Positions 21,690-32,193 of a DNA stretch of 64,000 nt are shown here, piece by piece. The position numbers were made by a program, and so were the translations under genes. The stretch lies in assembly GCF_042186555.1 (NCBI RefSeq), contig NC_133335.1, positions 175,237,419 to 175,301,418 on the forward strand, in the 5' to 3' direction. Source of the stretch: Aquarana catesbeiana. Lineage: Eukaryota > Chordata > Amphibia > Anura > Ranidae. The stretch's first letter is position 1; the number at the start of each line of letters is the position of its first letter. The notes below the pieces were generated by a model. It was given only the letters and a program-made list of their open reading frames with translations, ran no database searches and was not told the origin of the DNA.

Positions 21690-22085
21690 GGCCTCTTTCA
21701 CACTAACGATCCGTATGTCCGTTTTTCATCCTTCCGTTTTCGGATGAAAAACGGACATACATGAATCTCTATGGAGCTTCGGATGTCAGCGGTGACATGT
21801 CCGCTGACATCCGACCCGCTCCGATCCGAAAAGTGTAACGGAGGAAAAACCTACTTTTCCATCCGTTTTCGGATCGGATCGGATGACGACGGACACTACG
21901 GTCCGTCATCATCCGATCCCCCCATAGGGGAGAGCGGCGCTCTGACAGGTCCGTTGCTGCACAGTGTGCAGCGATGCACCTGTCATCTTCCTGCTCAGCG
22001 GGGATCGGCGGAGTGATCCCCGCTGAGCAAGCGGATATTCACGGGGCGGATCATCATTGATCCGCCCCGTGAGAAAGAGCCCTTA
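21688..22085. mobile_element. MITE with CTCTTTCACAC termini
   Basis: Left end AAGGCCTCTTTCACACTAAC and right end GTGAGAAAGAGCCCTTAA are inverted. It abuts the preceding MITE without a gap. The interior has smaller palindromes (CATCCGTTTTCGGATCGG; CATCATTGATCCG). The target duplication is unclear because of the abutment. Confidence 0.7.
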
Positions 22086-22679
22086 AGCACAGACTTATTT
22101 TGAGAAAAGACTGATTTTATTTTACTTTGTAATTACTTATTATCACTTTCACAATGTAGTGATTATCATTTTTTTTATGATAGTGCTTCACTTTGTATGT
22201 AAACAGAGGAAAGTAATCAGAACTCTTTTTACTTACTCACAAGATTTGATTTTTTTTTTAAATCAAATTTATATACATCCTATGCCACAACTTTGGTCTT
22301 TTTGAAACACACTATATTGTCAAAAGTATTGGACACCCGCCTTTACATGCTTATGAACATTAATGCCATCCCAGTCTTAGTCCGTAGGGTTCAATATTGA
22401 GTTGGTCCACCCTTTGCAGCTATAACAGCTTCAACTATTCTGGGAAGGATGTCCACAAGGTTTAGGAGTGTGTCTATGGGAATGTTTGACCATTCTTCCA
22501 CAAGCGCATTTGTGAGGTCAGACACTGATGTTGGACGAGAAGGCCTGGCTCACAATCTCTGCTCTAATTCATCCCGAAGGTGTTCTATCAGGTTGAGGTC
22601 AGGACACTGTGCAGGCCAGTCAATTCCTCCACCCCAAACTCGCTCAACCATGTCTATATGGACCTTGCTTTGTGCATTG

Positions 22680-22880
22680 GGCCAAATCATTTGGTGGAGG
22701 GGGGATTATGGTGTGGGGTTACAGTTCAGGGGTTGCGCTTGGCCCCTTAGTTCAAGTGACGGAATCTCTCAAGGCTTCAGCATATCAAGACATTTTGGAC
22801 AATTTCATGCTCCCAACTTTGTGAGAGCAGTTTGGGGATGACCCCTTCCTGTTCCAACATGACTGTGCACCAGTGCACAA
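22680..22880 (+). pseudogene. Tc1 transposase fragment
   Basis: Frames around 22690-22870 give GGIMVWGYSSGVALGPLV and a NFMLPTL stretch, then FQHDCAPVHKA after a frameshift. These are the WG..(F)..G and QHD blocks of Tc1 transposase. The W-G-C-F motif has lost C and F (WGYSS). Only this central fragment remains. Confidence 0.7.
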
Positions 22881-22999
22881 AGCAAGGTCTATAAAGACAT
22901 GGATTTGGGATGGAGGAACTTGACTGGCCTGGCCATGACCTCAACCCGATAGGACACCTTTTGGATGAACTCGCTTTGGTTATATTGAACCCTACAGAC

Positions 23000-23434
23000 T
23001 AATGCCCCGTACACACGGTCGGACATTGATCGGACATTCCGACAACAAAATCCTAGGATTTTTTCCGACGGATGTTGGCTTAAACTTGTCTTGCATACAC
23101 ACGGTCACACAAAGTTGTCGGAAAATCCGATCGTTCTGAACGCTGTGACGTAAAACACGTATGTCTCTAAACGGGGCAGTAGCCAATAGCTTTCATCTCT
23201 TTATTTATTCTGAGCATGCATGGCACTTTGTGCGCCGGATTTGTGTACACAGGATCGGAAATTCCAACAACGGATTTTGTTGTCGGAAAATTTTATAGCC
23301 TGCTCTCAAACTTTGTGTGTCGGAAAATCCGATGGAAAATGTGTGATGGAGCCTACACACGGTCAGAATTTCCGACAACAAGGTCCTATCACACATTTTC
23401 CGTCGGAAAATCCGACCGTGTGTACGGGGCATTA
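23000..23434 (+). mobile_element. CGTACACACGG-type MITE, subfamily II, nested in Tc1
   Basis: Termini TAATGCCCCGTACACACGG and CCGTGTGTACGGGGCATTA. It lies within the Tc1 copy above, so it inserted later. The flanking triplets are TAA and TTA. The intact Tc1 copy reads GACTAAGACTGG at this place. Confidence 0.92.
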
Positions 23435-23504
23435 GACTGGGATGCCATTAAAGTACATTTGCATGTAAAAGCAGGCGTCACAATACTTTTGACAATATAG
23501 TGTA

Positions 23505-23941
23505 TGAAAACAAGTTTATTCTTGGAAAGTCCTTATTTCTCATCTAGTTTCTTTTTAAAAGCTTTGGTAAATCATGCACAGAATATTTAGGCAAATCGAT
23601 ACAAGTGCATCTTATTAAAGCTTTGTGCGTGAAAACAAAATATGTGTTTGGGACATCTCTAAATCATTTTCCAAAGCCAAAATAATTAAAGTGTACTTTC
23701 ACATCATGGATTCATTTATAGGGAAGCAATAGTCTCCAGTCAATGGCCTTCATTTTCCAAAACAAATCAAAGAAGAGTATTTTATAACAAGGCAGTAAAC
23801 CCATAAAGGAGGATAGGATAAGCTATGATGGGAAAATAATTAATTGTGGGGACAGTGACAGCAAGACACATGAGCAAACTTGAATTTGACAAAAAGTAAT
23901 GCTGCTATGCTTACAAAAAAAATAAATACATTGGATGTAAT
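23505..23941. other. No recognised feature
   Basis: AT-rich, no convincing coding, tandem or inverted structure. Confidence 0.5.
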
Positions 23942-24713
23942 TGTAACGGTATGTCCCACACTCCACTTGAGTGCTTCAGTCAGTATACCACTTCCTCCCA
24001 GTCTGGATACAGATATCCAATATTCCAACCGCTCATAAGCACAAAACAAGGCAACACTTGTTTCACTGCTAACATGGGCTCACTCTTTATTTGAGATCTC
24101 ATACAAATATATACAGCAGGATGACTAAAACCTAACCTAATTAACATGAGCTAATTGTCTAACATGACCTTTTGCCCAGACTTGTGGTCACCGAGCTTCA
24201 CACAGTACATTATACATTATCGTAAGTACAACCACAGGACATTTTCACAATAGGAGGAGCTAATTACAATTAACAATACAAACAGTGTTCTCCCCCCCTC
24301 CTCAGCCAAGTCATCAACAACTATAGTAGGAGTAGACTGTTCGTCTCCTAGCCAGTCCTGGAAGCTAATGTGATCAGCTCACTCAATTAACATGTTGAGT
24401 TCAGAATCAAACAAACCAATAATAGTCTTTACATATATATATCCTGGGAGATATTGGGGATAAATATTACTGTCCCATTTTAAGCAATCCAAGACATACC
24501 CTCCAAGTCACCATTTCCCATATGGCATACACAGGGTCCCCAGAGTCTGTGTGTCCTGGGGGACCAGGACCCGAATCCACAGTAATACCACCTCAAGAGT
24601 CCCCAGGCGTACAGCTCACAAAGAGCACCATTCCCCCAAATGCCATAGTCGGTCGGCAAGAGGCTTGCATTCAGTCCCCTCCAAAAGCCTCTATCCCGGG
24701 TGAGTCTGTCACA
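23942..24713 (-). repeat. Solo LTR (retrovirus-like) with perfect GTAAT duplication
   Basis: The segment starts TGTAACGGTATG and ends GTCTGTCACA, giving TG...CA termini. It is flanked on both sides by GTAAT (23937-23941 and 24714-24718), a perfect 5-bp duplication. The minus orientation is inferred from a TATA-like ATATATAT at about 24434-24443 and, downstream on that strand, AATAAA at about 24084-24092. Length 772 bp. No coding or internal region. It is the scar of an old LTR element, perhaps an endogenous retrovirus, inactive as a gene. Confidence 0.75.
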
Positions 24714-24788
24714 GTAATCTATTCCAGTTAATGCATGTATTCTGTTTCCATTATTTCTAGTTTGCCTATTATTGTAGAATTATTAGAC

Positions 24789-25251
24789 TTATGGGGCGTA
24801 CACACGGTCGGACTTTTTGACCGCACTGGTCTGATGGACGCCGATGGACCAAATCCGCCGAACAATCCGATCGCGTGTGGGCTTCATCGGACCTTCAGCA
24901 GACTTTTCCAGTCGCAAATCTGACGGACTTTAGATTTGGAACGTGCTTGAAATCTTTACATCGTAACTCCGCCAGACCCAGAAATCCGCTCGTCTGTATG
25001 CTAGTCCGACGGACAAAAACCGACGCTAGGGCAGCTATTGGCTACTGGCTATCAACTTCCTTATTTTAGTCCAGTGTACGTCATCACGTACGAATCCGTC
25101 GGACTTTGGTGTGATCGTGTGTAGGCAAGTCCGGTCATTAGAAAGTCCGTCGAAAGTCCACCAAAAGTCCGTCGAAAGTTTGTCGAAAGTCTGCCGGACA
25201 GGCTGTCGGACTTTTGTAGCTGAAAAGTCAGACCATGTGTACACGGCATTA
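24789..25251 (-). mobile_element. CGTACACACGG-type MITE, subfamily I, reversed
   Basis: Starts TTATGGGGCGTACACACGG, ends CATGTGTACACGGCATTA, with matching TTA triplets. The interior reads CTATTGGCTACTGGCTATC and TCCTTATTTTAGTCC, the reverse of 10902 and 21238. Confidence 0.92.
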
Positions 25252-25294
25252 GACTAATAATTAGACTACATTTTCTATTTCAAAGCATTATTTC

Positions 25295-25450
25295 ATGGTT
25301 AGCATGTCTGCCTTGCAACACCAGGGTCCCCAGAGTCCCGGCCAAGATATTATCTGCATGGAGTTTACATGTTCTCTGTTTCCTCCCAAACTCCAAAAAC
25401 ATTCAGGTAGTTAAATTGGATTCTTTGCAAAATTGACCATAGTATGATAT
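25295..25450 (+). repeat. SINE-like repeat with degenerate tRNA-type head
   Basis: GGTTAGCATGTCTGCCTTGC resembles a pol III A-box region, and CAGAGTCCCGGCC occupies the B-box position (normally GGTTCGAATCC) in decayed form. It is followed by ATCTGCATGGAGTTTACATG and TTCCTCCCAAACTCCAAA, a very common vertebrate interspersed repeat body, ending near ACCATAGTATG. The SINE class is inferred. Confidence 0.55.
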
Positions 25451-26670
25451 TTTCCTGACCGTGCACAAGATGGCTGCCCTACCATCTGCCCCAGCAGTAG
25501 ATAAAGTACTTTGAGCCAGCAGGGAGAAAAGTTTTTTTGAGGTTTCTTTTTTTGAGTTCTCTTTAAAGGATACGTTTAATTTTGGGAGCATGTGATGCGT
25601 TACACCTATATTTAGGGCCATCTTATCGCACAGGCACTGCTCAGGGGGAATCACATGTGTTTTGAGTGGGTCATCAGTGCAGGTGGAGGAAATGGTTAGA
25701 ATCGTTATTTTGTGGCTCTCACTGCAGCAGCCGGCATTTCCTGATCTCTCCCGCCAGCATTCAGCTGCTGCATGGTGATCCACAAAAATTGATTCCATTT
25801 TCCCCCACCCATCCTACTGATCATTAACATTTTCCCCCCTGCTGCCTGGGCCTCCCTGTGAGCCCCCCCCCCCCCTCCCCTGTCTCCTCTTCATTCATCT
25901 GCAGTGCAGCTGAGGCTGCAGAAAGAAACTGGGGATTGTGTTTCCTCAGTCCCTTTCTCTGTCTCAAAAGTGAGACTTCAGTCTGTTTATACCCCTGATA
26001 TCTCACCAAGATCCCCCCCCCCCCCAACAACAGTGTTGTGAAACAAATGTAAAGAAATATATATTTTTTAAATGTAAAAAAATTAGTAAAAATATTATCA
26101 AAAATCAGACAAAAAAATCTAAATCAGACTAAAAAGCCATGCCCAATATGTAGTATAACTGAGCCACACCCACTGTTTGCTTTTGCTCGCCTAGCACGCC
26201 GCAAGTAACTATCTCCTTGGTAGGGACCCCAGTGCATTATTTTGCCCAGGGGCCCATGATGCTGTGAAGGTGACACTGCCTATACTTAGGGTGTAACCTG
26301 TAACATGGTCCAGCAGTCCCCCCCACCGTGTTATTCTGTCACAGAGTTTTATGAATAAAATAACTTCTACTACCGTCTGCCATTCTGGCAGAAGGCTTGT
26401 AGTTCGGAATGAACTGCGAGGGCGAAGGTGAAGTGGGGTGGTGAGGTCACAATATCCACCTCAATCAATCAGAATATGCCTTGTGTTCAAGAGAAAGATG
26501 CAAGGTGTTCTGTGAAAGGTGTCTGTGCCAAGACAGTGACTCCTTGTGCAGCAAGAACCTGGAAGATAGTGGCAACTAATAAAGAAACGGCTTCTATAGT
26601 CCACAAGGATCCTATAGTTACCTATAGTTACGAAAAATGTATATTTACATTAGTAAAAGCTGGACCAATG
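25451..26670. other. Mosaic of repeat fragments, none resolved
   Basis: TTTAAAGGATACGTTTAAT at about 25563 resembles the left end of the MITE at 18643. GTGTTATTCTGTCACAGAG and CTACTACCGTCTGCCA (about 26325-26380) resemble 18700-18810. GGGGCCCATGATGCTGTGAA (about 26255) matches a hAT end like that at 8178, in reverse. Poly-C runs occur at 25866-25875 and 26013-26022. No coding region is supported. Confidence 0.5.
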
Positions 26671-27110
26671 TAATGCCCTGTACACACGGTCGGACTTTGT
26701 TCGGACATTCCGACAACAAAATCCTAGGATTTTTTCCGACGGATGTTGGTTCAAACTTGTCTTGCATACACACGATCACACAAAGTTGTCGGAAAATCCG
26801 ATCGTTCTGAACGTGGTGACGTAAAACACGTACGTCGGGACTATAAACGGGGCAGTGGCCAATAGCTTTCATCTCTTTATTTATTCTGAGCATGCGTGGC
26901 ACTTTGTCCGTCGGATTTGTGTACACACGATCGGAATTTCCGACAACGGATTTTGTTGTCGGAAAATTTTATATCCTGCTCTCAAACTTTGTGTGTCGGA
27001 AAATCCGATGGAAAATGTGTGATGGAGCCTACACACGGTCGGAATTTCCGACAACAAGGTCCTATCACACATTTTCCGTCGGAAAATCCGACTCTGTGTA
27101 CGAGGCATAA
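26671..27110 (+). mobile_element. CGTACACACGG-type MITE, subfamily II
   Basis: Termini TAATGCCCTGTACACACGG and CTGTGTACGAGGCATAA, with identical TAA triplets. Very similar to 23000-23434 along its length. Confidence 0.92.
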
Positions 27111-27373
27111 CTGTTAAAAAAATCCACTGTCGAAATTTTCTTCTGTGTGCTGGTTTTCGGCCATCTTCATTGCCAACTTGGATAGCCTCACTCATATGCT
27201 CACACAGAAGCTGCTCAACCCAGCTGATGAGTTGCTAACCGCTGCAGGTACCTCGCCCCGCCTCGCCACGGTGAATAAACAAATGAAGGAAAAAGGATTT
27301 CTGCACACCACAACGGAATCAAAGCCTTAAAAACTCTTTATTGTCACCATGCCAGACAAACAGGAGCACTGTT

Positions 27374-27410
27374 GACGCGTTTCACACAAACAATTCGTGT
27401 TTACTCATGA
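27374..27410 (-). ncRNA. Degenerate hammerhead motif, left arm
   Basis: Minus strand: UUCAUGA in place of CUGAUGA (27410-27404), an ACAC/GUGU stem II, then GAAACGCGUC (27383-27374) with the minimal ACGCGU stem III and C at the cleavage position. Two core changes make activity unlikely. Confidence 0.55.
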
Positions 27411-27441
27411 ATAAGCACAAATTGTTCGTGTGAAACCTGTC
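27404..27441 (+). ncRNA. Degenerate hammerhead motif, right arm
   Basis: Plus strand: CUCAUGA at the core position (27403-27409), a GCACAAAUUGUUCGUGU stem II, then GAAACCUGUC (27432-27441), where the ACGCGU stem III has decayed. Mirror image of the left-arm copy. Confidence 0.5.
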
Positions 27442-27544
27442 AATAGTGCTCCTGTTTGTCTGGCACGGTGACAATAAAGAGTTTTAAAAGCTTTGATTCC
27501 TTTGTGGTGTGCAGACATTATTTTTTTCATTTACTCAACCCAGC

Positions 27545-27916
27545 ACACAGGGATCGGGCCTATGCTATAATCTGAACTGAGCATGCACAGCTCAGTTTAC
27601 ATTCTGGGGAACTCTGAGTGCAGACAGGTAGGTGCATCTTATTGCAGAAAAGACAATGCAGTAAAAAGCCTGCTTGCAGTGAATAACTGCATAAATTTAG
27701 TTTTGCTTTAAGTCCCACTGTCAGATATCTATTTACTTCTAAGTATCCCATACATATATAATATACATTGTTTCCTGTACAGCACTAAAGTATATCTACA
27801 CCCAAGAATAAAAAAAATAATATTCTTAGATGTGATGGCTACATTACTTTATTGCAGGCTAACTACATCTTCTGCAAGTACAGAAAAATACCTGTTGATA
27901 TGAATAAACACATACA
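27545..27916. other. No recognised feature
   Basis: AT-rich with short simple A-tracts. Nothing supported. Confidence 0.5.
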
Positions 27917-28175
27917 GGAAGGCCTGAGGAAAGAGCATGCATGCTCCGCAAACGCGTAGCCGCCCAAGCCGCATCATTGGTGACGTCACATCCGTCTACT
28001 GTGCTGTACCTACTGGGGACACGTCATAGTAACGTATAGCGTTCCCTTCCTTCTATCCCGGTGGGATTCAAACACCTTGGATGTCCGAAAAGTGGAGCAT
28101 CATTTACATTACTTTCTTGTAAGTTGCTCATTGTATCTCAATAAATCCTGCTTTTATTAACCACTACACTTAGAT
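27917..28175 (+). mobile_element. Hammerhead-bearing repeat fragment (Penelope-like)
   Basis: It begins around the ribozyme core at 27921-27961. About 180 bases later comes CAATAAATCCTGCTTTTATT, the (CA)ATAAA signal seen after the core in all sister elements. It is in single orientation, unlike the palindromic copies. Boundaries are approximate and no target duplication was identified. Confidence 0.55.
27921..27961 (+). ncRNA. Hammerhead ribozyme motif
   Basis: Stem I GGC/GCC (27921-27923 with 27959-27961), core CUGAGGA (27924-27930), stem II GAGCAU/AUGCUC, then GCAAACGCGUA in place of GAAACGCGUA. The ACGCGU stem III is intact and A (27958) is the cleavage nucleotide. One core change near G12-A13. 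Confidence 0.62.
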
Positions 28176-28305
28176 GGCGCTTGTCTGTCTTCTTGTTTTT
28201 GTATGCACAGCATGTAGTATTGCTTCAGAGCACCCTTTCAAACTGTTGAACTGTCCACAGAACCAATAGATATCTAAAAACATTCCTTGGATTGATGAGA
28301 ACTTC

Positions 28306-28729
28306 TTATGCAGCGTACACACGGTCGGACTTTTCGACCGGACTTGTCCGACGGACGCTGACGAACCAATTCCGGCGGACAATCCGATCGTGTGTGGGCT
28401 TCACCGAACATTCAGTGGACTTTTCCAGTCGCAAATCTGACGGTCTTTAGATTTGGAACATGCTTCAAATCTTTACGTCGTAACTCCGCTCGTCTGTATG
28501 CTAGTCCGACGGACAAAAACCGACGCTAGGGCAGCTATTGGCTACTGGCTATCAACTTCCTTATTTTAGTCCGGTGTACGTCTTCACGCACGAATCCGTC
28601 GGACTTTGGTGTGATCGTGTATAGGCAAGTCCGTTCATCAAAAAGTCAGTCGGAAGTCCGTCAAAAGTCCGCTGTAAAGTCTGTCGGACCAGTCTGGTCG
28701 AAAAGTCCAACCGTGTGTACGCGGCCTTA
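28306..28729 (-). mobile_element. CGTACACACGG-type MITE, subfamily I, reversed
   Basis: Starts TTATGCAGCGTACACACGG, ends CCGTGTGTACGCGGCCTTA, with matching TTA triplets. The interior CTATTGGCTACTGGCTATC gives the orientation. Confidence 0.92.
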
Positions 28730-29609
28730 GAGTAGACACTCTATGCAGAGTATTGCAGGGAAGCTCCTTTCTTACTGTGATCCCTGGTGTCTTCTGGCTT
28801 TATATGTCATGACATAAAATATCACTTCTAATGCACAGCTAAGAAAAACTGGGCTGAGAATTATACAGTTAGCCTGGCTGGCAAAATGAACATCCGTCCA
28901 CTGAAGTCACCTTAACCCCTAGTTGATTCAAGGAAAGACAAACACCCATATAAAGGGTGATCCATGTATTCTAACAAAGAAAAAACCCTCTTGACCCCAA
29001 AAAACAGCCAGAAGGCTCCATGGGTCAACATTCTGCTATGTGTTACCTATAAATATATTTTTAAATACCGTATTTATATGTTGTCCTTTTAGAGATTCAT
29101 CCAACCTTTCTTTTAAGCAATTAGTTTGTGAAACATTATTCCACTTTTAAATAGCTCTTACAGTAAAGAAACCTTTCCAAATAAGTTACATATTTTTCCC
29201 CTTCGTGTGCCAGTCTGTCTCTAATAGGACAAAATCTCATATGGAAGTCTCTAACAGGGCTATCTCTGAAACACACTAACAGGACAATATTAATCACATT
29301 GCAGTCTCTTTTGAAAACACCTCTGTCTCTCTAATAGGACAGTCACTCTCCAACAAAGCAGTCTTTCATATGGTGGGCTGAGAAGACTCTCAAACATAAC
29401 AGTTACCCTCCAACAGGGCAGTGTCTCATATTGCTCTCACTAACAATGCTTGCACTCACTGGTAGGACATTCTCTGACACAAAAGCCTCTTGCCTACATG
29501 CTTAAAGCAATCCTCAGTCTATACAACCATGGGCACTTGAATGCACTGTTCCATCTTTGAAGTATTGTCTAAATAGGGTAAGAAGCAGCCACACAACTTC
29601 AGTCCATGA
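28730..29609. other. No recognised feature
   Basis: A loosely repetitive stretch of CTCT.TAATAGGACA and CTCCAACA.GGCAGT words between 29215 and 29480 (spacing about 60 bp) hints at a decayed minisatellite. No coding support. Confidence 0.45.
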
Positions 29610-29877
29610 GGTTGAGGCAACTAAGCCGCTTGCTTTGCAAGGCAATTTTCCCTTAGTAAATGTGGTGAAAATTCACTTTGTAAAAAATTCCCAATTTTGT
29701 GCAAGGAAAATTAGAAAAAACCCCACAATATTCTTGCTTGCACTTGATTGGGTGGTGAAAGCCAGAGGAACATCACCTTATTCACTAAGCTAAGAAAATG
29801 ACCTTGCAAACTGCTAATGCCCTTGCAAAGTGCAACTGCAAAGTGATCTACCTTTTTGCCTTAAGAAAATCAACCCT
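29610..29877. mobile_element. MITE related to 29923-30185, decayed
   Basis: The left GGTTGAGGCAACTAAG and right CTTAAGAAAATCAACCC are decayed inverted ends. The interior shares TGATTGGGTGGTGAAAGCCA and CTAAGCTAAG with the neighbour. Confidence 0.6.
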
Positions 29878-29922
29878 ACTGTAACCCTTCAATAATTTGT
29901 ACCTGATGCTGGAAGAGGTAAC

Positions 29923-30185
29923 GGGGTTGATTAACTAAAGGCAAATAGGCTCCTCTCTTTTAAGGGAAGTTGCACTTCAGAAAGAAATTTTCCCCAGAGC
30001 ATAATGAATGCAGTGAAATTTCAATTTGCAAAGAATACCTAATCACATTTAAGGTAATAAAAAAAAAACATCCTTGCAGTTGCACATAATTGGATGACAA
30101 AAGTTAGCAGAGCTTTACTTCATTTGCTAAGCTAAGGTAAAAATTGCCCTGCTGACAGCCTTTTTCCCTTTAGTACATCAACCCC
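29923..30185. mobile_element. MITE with GGGGTTGATTAACTAAAGG termini
   Basis: Left GGGGTTGATTAACTAAAGG and right CCTTTAGTACATCAACCCC are near-perfect inverted ends. The terminus is similar to that of the MITE at 9704-9880. No coding region. Confidence 0.85.
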
Positions 30186-30597
30186 ACAAATCCAAACAGA
30201 AACATGAAAAAGCAGCACTTTCCAAAAGTATAAGATCAGTAACCAGAGTTCTTATGATCCAAAACAAACTGTTAAATTATAGCTTTTATTAAGGCTTCAT
30301 TACATTTTTTAGCCCAATCAGTTTCATACATGCAGTGCTTTATCCACCTGAGTCTGTATGCATGAAATCAGTTGGGACTCTTTTTTCTCTCCCTGTCAGT
30401 GAAACTCAGATTTAAATACTGGAAAGCACACCAGAATTGATAAAGATCTGTGAGTCCCCCCTTTACTCAAGATCTTTGCGCCCCCCAAGACTGACTGTAA
30501 ACCACAGCTCCCTAGAGTGATGGCTACCCACAGCGCTTCCTACACTAATGACAAATTATGACTTTCTCACCTGATAAGCACCTGATTTCTCTCAAAT
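30186..30597. other. No recognised feature
   Basis: Contains a C-rich patch (30455-30490) and no supported element. Confidence 0.45.
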
Positions 30598-30733
30598 TAT
30601 TATTATAATACAGGATTTATATAGTGGCAATAGTTTGTGCAGCACAGCGCTATACAAAATAAAGGGAGATATACAATTACAATATGATTCAATACAAGAG
30701 GGTTCTAAGGGCCCTGCTCGTGAGAGCTTTCAG
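30598..30733 (-). repeat. 3' end fragment of the L2/CR1-type LINE
   Basis: Collinear with 62386-62525, the 3' end of the LINE at the right edge: TTATTATTATAATACAGG, ATTTATATAG.GGCAATAGTT, GGGCCCTGCTC..GAGAGC. In LINE orientation it ends in an ATAATAA-type tail. Truncated at about 135 bp, as is common for 5'-truncated LINE insertions. Confidence 0.8.
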
Positions 30734-30735
30734 CC

Positions 30736-32193
30736 TAAAGCCCCATACACACGATAGGACTTTGTACAAACTTTCCTGTGGATTTTTGTACAAAGGGCGT
30801 TGGCCATAAGTTTGTATTGCATACAGACGGCAGGACTTTTCCAGCCAACTTTCACCAAATCACGTGGTTTTTCAGCTCTTTACCACCACCCTTTGGTCAA
30901 CTTCTGTATTGTTGTCTGATATTGTGTCAATCTCGCCGCTTTTATCGGCAAGATTGACACCTTGCGAGCCGGGTTCACACTGGTGCTGGGATCCGACTTG
31001 GATCCCGCCAATGCCAGGCACTGTGTTTGATATGAATATTGAGGGGGAACTCCACGCCAAATTTTAAATAAAAAACCGGCATGGGTTCCCCTCCAAGGGC
31101 ATACCAGGCCCTTAGGTCTGGTATGGATTTTAAGGGGAACCCCCTACACCGAAAAAACGTGGGGGGTGGGTGCTGTGGGGGAGGGGAGCGCCCTGCGGGC
31201 CCCCCCACCCCAAAGCACCTTGTCCCCATGTTGATGAGGACAAGGGCCTCTTCCCGACAACCCTGGCTGTTGGTTGTCAGGGTCTGCGGGCGGGGGGCTT
31301 ATCAGAATCTGGGAGCCCCCTTTAATAAGGGGGCCCCTAGATCCCTAGAGGCCGGAGAGACCCCCAAAGTTGGAAGAAGACTTCCGGAGCTGCCTAATAA
31401 ATTACTTTAAAAACCTGTGTAGTGTGTTTTTTATTGACACTTTTTTCCCTAGGTGAATGAGTAGGGGTACGATGTACCCCTACTCATTCACATTGGGTGG
31501 GGGCCGGGATCTGGGGGCCCCCTTATTAAAGGGGGATTCCGATATGCCCCCTGCCCGCAGACCCCGACAACCAACGGCCAGGGTTGTTGGGAAGAGGCCC
31601 TTGTCCTCATCAACATGGGGAAAAGGGGCTTTGGGGGAGGGGGGGGGGCCGCAGGGCGCCCCCCTCCCCCAAAGCACCCACCCCCCATGTTTAGGGCATG
31701 CGGCCTGGTACGGCTCACTCGTCCCCACCCCCTTTCCTGACCGGCTGGGCTGCGTGTTCGGATAAGGGTCTGGTATGAATTGGGGGGGGACCCCCACGCC
31801 GTTTTTTCGGCGTAGGGGGTTCCCCTTAAAATCCATACCAGACCTAAGGGCCTGGTATGCCCCCAGTGGGGAAATCGCGCTCGCCACAATAGGACAATGT
31901 GTTTTTCCTATTGCAGCCACCGCAAGATGTACAGTACCCTGTCGCCGAAAATCAGCGCAATGGGTTCGCGCTGGAAACATTCTCGCGGCCGCGTACTGTA
32001 GTTTGTACAAAAGTCCGATGCTTTTGTGTACACACGATCGGACTTTGATCCATCGGACTTTTGTTGCCGGAAAGTTTGTGCGTTCGCACAGCCAACAAAA
32101 GTCCGATGGAGTGTACACACGGTCGGATGTTGCTCCAAAACAGCTAATTTGCATGTTTGTTGTCAAAAAGTCCGATCGTGTGTATGGGCCTTA
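30736..32193. mobile_element. Long composite inverted-repeat element with CATACACACGA termini
   Basis: The left end TAAAGCCCCATACACACGA and right end TCGTGTGTATGGGCCTTA are inverted and resemble the CGTACACACGG family. Inside, a second inverted pair runs from about 31075-31340 to 31500-31870: CCAGGCCCTTAGGTCTGG, AACCCC..ACACCGAAAAAACG, CTTGTCCTCATCAACATGG. It is GC-rich in the middle. Open frames on both strands here mirror each other and are not genes. Confidence 0.8.

Larger units (their letters stand above)
22310..23502 (+). mobile_element. Tc1-like element, interrupted by a MITE
   Basis: It has the same ends as 13126-13996: CACTATATTGTCAAAAG at left and CTTTTGACAATATAGTG at right, followed by TA (23503-23504). 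The left TA has decayed to CA. Central remnants match the WGCF/QHD transposase region near 22690-22870. A subfamily II MITE (23000-23434) sits in the right-hand inverted block, splitting CCCTACAGACTAA from AGACTGGGATGCC. Confidence 0.9.
27225..27533. mobile_element. Hammerhead-bearing palindromic element, 11-bp target duplication
   Basis: It is flanked by the perfect repeat CTCAACCCAGC (27214-27224 and 27534-27544). A ~55-bp unpaired left segment is followed by arms 27280-27407 and 27408-27533 with no spacer; the centre is TCATGA. Each arm contains CAATAAAGAG reading outward and a GAAAC...GTC hammerhead 3' core pointing away from the centre. It is non-coding. The long target duplication argues against most DNA transposons and for target-primed insertion. 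Penelope-like origin is inferred. Confidence 0.7.

Noticed and set aside
23000..23434. AGACT on both sides as a 5-bp target duplication of the MITE
   Set aside because: The host Tc1 naturally contains GACTAAGACT here, so the repeat is pre-existing. The family's other copies favour a 3-bp TWA duplication.
25295..25350. Possible tRNA gene
   Set aside because: Only A- and B-box-like remnants in a SINE-type repeat. No cloverleaf can be drawn and no anticodon arm is present.
26428..26673. Cysteine-containing 81-residue open frame (CVQEKDARCSVKGVCAKT...)
   Set aside because: The spacing hinted at a small secreted cysteine-rich protein, but there is no signal peptide, no convincing splice sites and no match to a family I can name. 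It ends in repeat sequence.
31081..32166. Open frames of 109-228 residues on both strands
   Set aside because: They lie in the GC-rich inverted repeat and mirror each other; no domain, chance frames.
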